From positions 1 through 23,387 of the forward strand of contig JBCDGG010000083.1 of assembly GCA_038757905.1 (NCBI GenBank): a stretch of 23,387 nucleotides of DNA. The letters run 5' to 3'. A model generated the notes under the pieces. That model saw only the letters and a list, made by a program, of their open reading frames with translations, did no database searches and was not told where the DNA came from. A program made the position numbers and the translations under genes. Position 1 is the first letter of the stretch. Every line of letters starts with the position of its first letter. Source of the stretch: HLUCCA09 sp038757905 (GTDB lineage Bacteria; Pseudomonadota; Alphaproteobacteria; Rhodobacterales; Rhodobacteraceae). This document shows, one piece after another, positions 21,209 to 23,387 of this stretch.

Positions 21209-22396
21209 GTGAGCCTGAGCCACCTCACTACGCCGGCCCCGGACGGCATTCTCAAGCTGATGCGGGCCTTCGCCGAAGATCCGCGCCCCGGCAAGATCGA
21301 CCTGGGCGTGGGGGTCTATCGGACGGAGACGGGCGCAACCCCGATCATGGCCGCCGTCAAGGCCGCGGAGCGGACGCTGCTGGAGGACGAGACGACGAAG
21401 TCCTATGTCGGCCTCGCCGGTGATCCCGCTTTTCTGGAAGCGGTGCGCACGCTGACGCTCGGGCCGTCGGTCGCTCAGGCGCGCATCGCCGCGATTGCGA
21501 CGACGGGAGGCACCGCAGCCGTCCGGCATGCGTTCGATCTGCACCGCATCGCCGCGCCGGCGGGCCGCGTTTGGATGAGCGAGCCCACCTGGCCCAATCA
21601 CCCCGCCATCCTGGCGGCGGTCGGCCAGCCGACGCACGTGTACCGCTATCTCGACAGGGCGGCGGGCGCGCTCGACCGGGACGGCATGCTGCAGGATCTG
21701 CAGGGCCTCCAGCCCGGTGACGCGCTGCTGTTGCACGGCTGCTGCCACAACCCCAGCGGCGTCGATCTGGCGCTGCCGGACTGGCAGCAATTAGCGGCGC
21801 TTTGCGCGTCGCGTGAGGTACTTCCGATTGTCGATCTCGCCTATCAGGGCTTTGCGGTCGGGCTGGAAGACGACGTGGCCGGGCTGCGGGCGCTGGCCGC
21901 TGCGGTGCCGGAGATGCTGCTGTGCGTTTCCGGCTCCAAGAACTTCGGCCTTTATCGCGAGCGGGTAGGCGCCCTGCTGGCTGTCACGCCCGGTGGCTCC
22001 GCGCGCGAGACGACCGCGGCGCATCTTATGACGTTCAACCGGCTGTCCTATACCTTCCCTCCCGATCACGGGGCGCGGCTGGTCACGATGGTGCTGGGAG
22101 ATCCCGGCCTGCGGGCGCTCTGGCAGTCCGAGCTTGCCGGAATGCGGGATCGGGTGAACGCCATGCGCGTCGCGCTGGCACAGGCGCTGCGCGCGGAAAC
22201 CGGATCTGACAGGTTCGGCGCCCTCGCCGATCACCGCGGCATGTTCTCGCTGCTGCCGGCCACGCCGGACCAGATGGAGCGCTTGCGCGTCGAGCACGGC
22301 CTCTACGCCGTTGCGGACGGGCGCATCAACGTCGCCGGGCTGACGCCGGACAATGTCGGCGCCGCGGCGCGCGCCATCGCCACCGTTCTGCGCTAG
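21209..22396 (+). CDS. Aromatic/aspartate aminotransferase (class I, PLP-dependent)
   Basis: This 395-residue fold-type I aminotransferase resembles Paracoccus aromatic amino acid aminotransferase and AspC. It moves an amino group between aspartate or aromatic amino acids and 2-oxoglutarate. Visible residues are K244 in SGSKNFGLYRERVG (Schiff base), N181 in GCCHNPSGVD, D209 and Y212 in IVDLAYQGF, W128 in PTWPNH, R252, and R372 in GRINVAGL (alpha-carboxylate). The start is a GTG at 21209, 6 nt after the GNAT stop. Frame and family N-terminus (LTTPAPDGILKLMRAF) support it. Related AspATs also transaminate cysteine to 3-mercaptopyruvate, the SseA substrate, which would make sense of the operon. 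Substrate preference cannot be fixed by eye. It is convergent with the ammonium transporter gene. Confidence 0.93.
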   Translation: MSLSHLTTPAPDGILKLMRAFAEDPRPGKIDLGVGVYRTETGATPIMAAVKAAERTLLEDETTKSYVGLAGDPAFLEAVRTLTLGPSVAQARIAAIATTGGTAAVRHAFDLHRIAAPAGRVWMSEPTWPNHPAILAAVGQPTHVYRYLDRAAGALDRDGMLQDLQGLQPGDALLLHGCCHNPSGVDLALPDWQQLAALCASREVLPIVDLAYQGFAVGLEDDVAGLRALAAAVPEMLLCVSGSKNFGLYRERVGALLAVTPGGSARETTAAHLMTFNRLSYTFPPDHGARLVTMVLGDPGLRALWQSELAGMRDRVNAMRVALAQALRAETGSDRFGALADHRGMFSLLPATPDQMERLRVEHGLYAVADGRINVAGLTPDNVGAAARAIATVLR

Positions 22397-22448
22397 GCGC
22401 TGCGGGCCGGGCGGCGAAAGCGGGACGCGGCCGCGCCCCGCCCGTGGC

Positions 22449-22482
22449 AAAGAAAAAGCCCCGGGCGACGTGCGCCCGGGGC
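22449..22482 (-). terminator. Rho-independent terminator of the ammonium transporter gene
   Basis: Read on the minus strand, a perfect 10-bp stem, GCCCCGGGCG (22482-22473) with CGCCCGGGGC (22467-22458), has a 5-nt loop and is followed by TTTTT (22457-22453). It lies 27 nt after the transporter stop. On the + strand the hairpin lacks a T-run, so it would not efficiently end the aminotransferase transcript. Confidence 0.92.
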
Positions 22483-22508
22483 CAGGGAGAGAGCCGACAG
22501 GAAGGTCG

Positions 22509-23387
22509 TCAGCCCTTGGAGAACTCCGGATAGGCCTCCATGCCCAGTTCGGCGACGTCGAGCCCGGTCACCTCGGCTTCTTCCGTCACGCGGATGCCCA
22601 TGGTGGCCTTCAGGATCACCCAGACGACGAGCGAGGCGACGAAGACGAACACACCGACAATCGCGATCGAGATCAGCTGCGTGATGATGTTGGCGTCACC
22701 GTTCGTCAGGACAACGGCGATGGTGCCCCAGATCCCGGCGAACAGGTGCACCGGGATCGCACCGACGACGTCGTCGATCTTCATCCGGTCGAGCATCGGC
22801 ACGGTGAAGACAACGATCACCCCGCCCACGGCACCGATGATGCCAGCCATCAGAAGCGACGGCGTGAGCGGCTCTGCCGTGATCGAGACGAGGCCCGCGA
22901 GCGCGCCGTTCAGCACCATCGTCAGGTCGGCCTTGCCATAAAGAACCTGCGTCAGGATCAGCGCGGCCACGGCGCCGGAGGCGGCCGCCATGTTGGTGTT
23001 GGCGAAGATCCGCGACACGTCAGCCACATCGCCGACCGAGCCCATGGCCAGCTGCGAGCCGCCATTGAAGCCGAACCAGCCGAGCCACAGGATGAACACG
23101 CCGAGCGTGGCCAGCGCGAGGTTCGAACCCGGCATCGGGTTGACCTTGCCGTCCTTGTACTTGCCCAGACGCGGCCCGAGGATGATGGCACCGGCCAGCG
23201 CCGCCCAGCCACCGACCGAGTGCACGACCGTGGAGCCGGCGAAGTCAAGGAAGCCCATGCTGTCCAGGAAACCGCCGCCCCACTTCCAGGAGGCCTGCAG
23301 CGGGTAGATGAAGCCGGTCAGAACGATCACGAAGATCAGGAACGGCCAGAGCTTGATGCGCTCGGCCACGGTGCCCGAGACGATCGA
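22509..23387 (-). CDS. amtB: Ammonium transporter Amt, C-terminal portion (cut by window edge)
   Basis: This is the last 292 codons of an AmtB/Mep/Rh channel that conducts ammonium across the inner membrane. The frame stays open to the right edge. The GTG at 23369 is internal (SIVSGTVAERIKLWPF spans it), so the true start lies beyond the window. Conserved parts are VAERIKLWPF, the first pore histidine in AGSTVVHSVGGWAAL, GWFGFNGGS, NTNMAAASGA, the second pore histidine in GAIPVHLFAGIWG, and the cytoplasmic tail GLDVAELGMEAYPEF, the region that contacts the PII protein GlnK in homologues. Several transmembrane helices are evident. In most proteobacteria glnK precedes this gene and both are nitrogen-regulated, but that region is not visible here. 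Confidence 0.95.
   Translation of the reverse strand, partial: SIVSGTVAERIKLWPFLIFVIVLTGFIYPLQASWKWGGGFLDSMGFLDFAGSTVVHSVGGWAALAGAIILGPRLGKYKDGKVNPMPGSNLALATLGVFILWLGWFGFNGGSQLAMGSVGDVADVSRIFANTNMAAASGAVAALILTQVLYGKADLTMVLNGALAGLVSITAEPLTPSLLMAGIIGAVGGVIVVFTVPMLDRMKIDDVVGAIPVHLFAGIWGTIAVVLTNGDANIITQLISIAIVGVFVFVASLVVWVILKATMGIRVTEEAEVTGLDVAELGMEAYPEFSKG

Noticed and set aside
22412..22443. GGGCGG...CCGCCC hairpin with a GCGGCCGC palindrome after the aminotransferase
   Set aside because: No T-run follows on the + strand, so I do not call it a terminator. GC-rich palindromes are common at this base composition.
1..23387. Mobile elements, CRISPR arrays, phage or defence genes
   Set aside because: I found no transposase or integrase motifs, no regularly spaced direct repeats, and no tRNA with attachment-like duplications.

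Overview
The window is a GC-rich chromosomal segment from an alphaproteobacterium, most likely of the order Rhodobacterales. The evidence is the style of the proteins (an AccD that begins MNWISNYV, a Paracoccus-like aromatic aminotransferase, an alphaproteobacterial RNase R and SmpB), the tightly packed genes with ATGA stop/start overlaps, and promoters with a good -35 but a degenerate -10. I see no insertion sequence, prophage, tRNA, rRNA or CRISPR array. The species assignment is inference.

Layout. 1-234 (-) is the N-terminal end of an MFS transporter cut by the window edge. 387-3635 (+) holds a CPBP membrane protease, accD (acetyl-CoA carboxylase beta subunit) and folC. 3636-4127 has no protein gene that I trust. 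It does carry a perfect 10+10 bp dyad over the -35 of a well-spaced promoter, about 280 nt of strongly self-complementary sequence and a textbook terminator, so I call a candidate regulated small RNA there. 4128-5234 (-) is zapE. 5372-8209 (+) is a large hybrid histidine kinase with one degenerate and one intact receiver domain. 8210-8547 is an empty convergent spacer. 8548-11747 (-) is the run yggT-recQ-yaaA.

11936-17066 (+) is a long run: hotdog thioesterase, dapE (lysine/peptidoglycan precursor), an ElaA-like GNAT, a DUF2064 glycosyltransferase-like protein and rnr (RNase R). After it come a secreted MltB-type lytic transglycosylase, smpB (trans-translation) with a near-consensus promoter placed for a leaderless mRNA, and a SAM methyltransferase. 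19782-22396 (+) is a compact set of 3-mercaptopyruvate sulfurtransferase, GNAT and aromatic/aspartate aminotransferase. The window ends in the 3' two thirds of an ammonium transporter (-) with its own terminator.

Most genes are conserved housekeeping genes. The parts that stand out are the dyad-promoter-structured RNA-terminator block at 3685-4022, the kinase with a pseudo-receiver and a 200-residue Pro/Ala linker, and the aminotransferase/sulfurtransferase operon, whose two enzymes could together turn cysteine into a persulfide or H2S donor.
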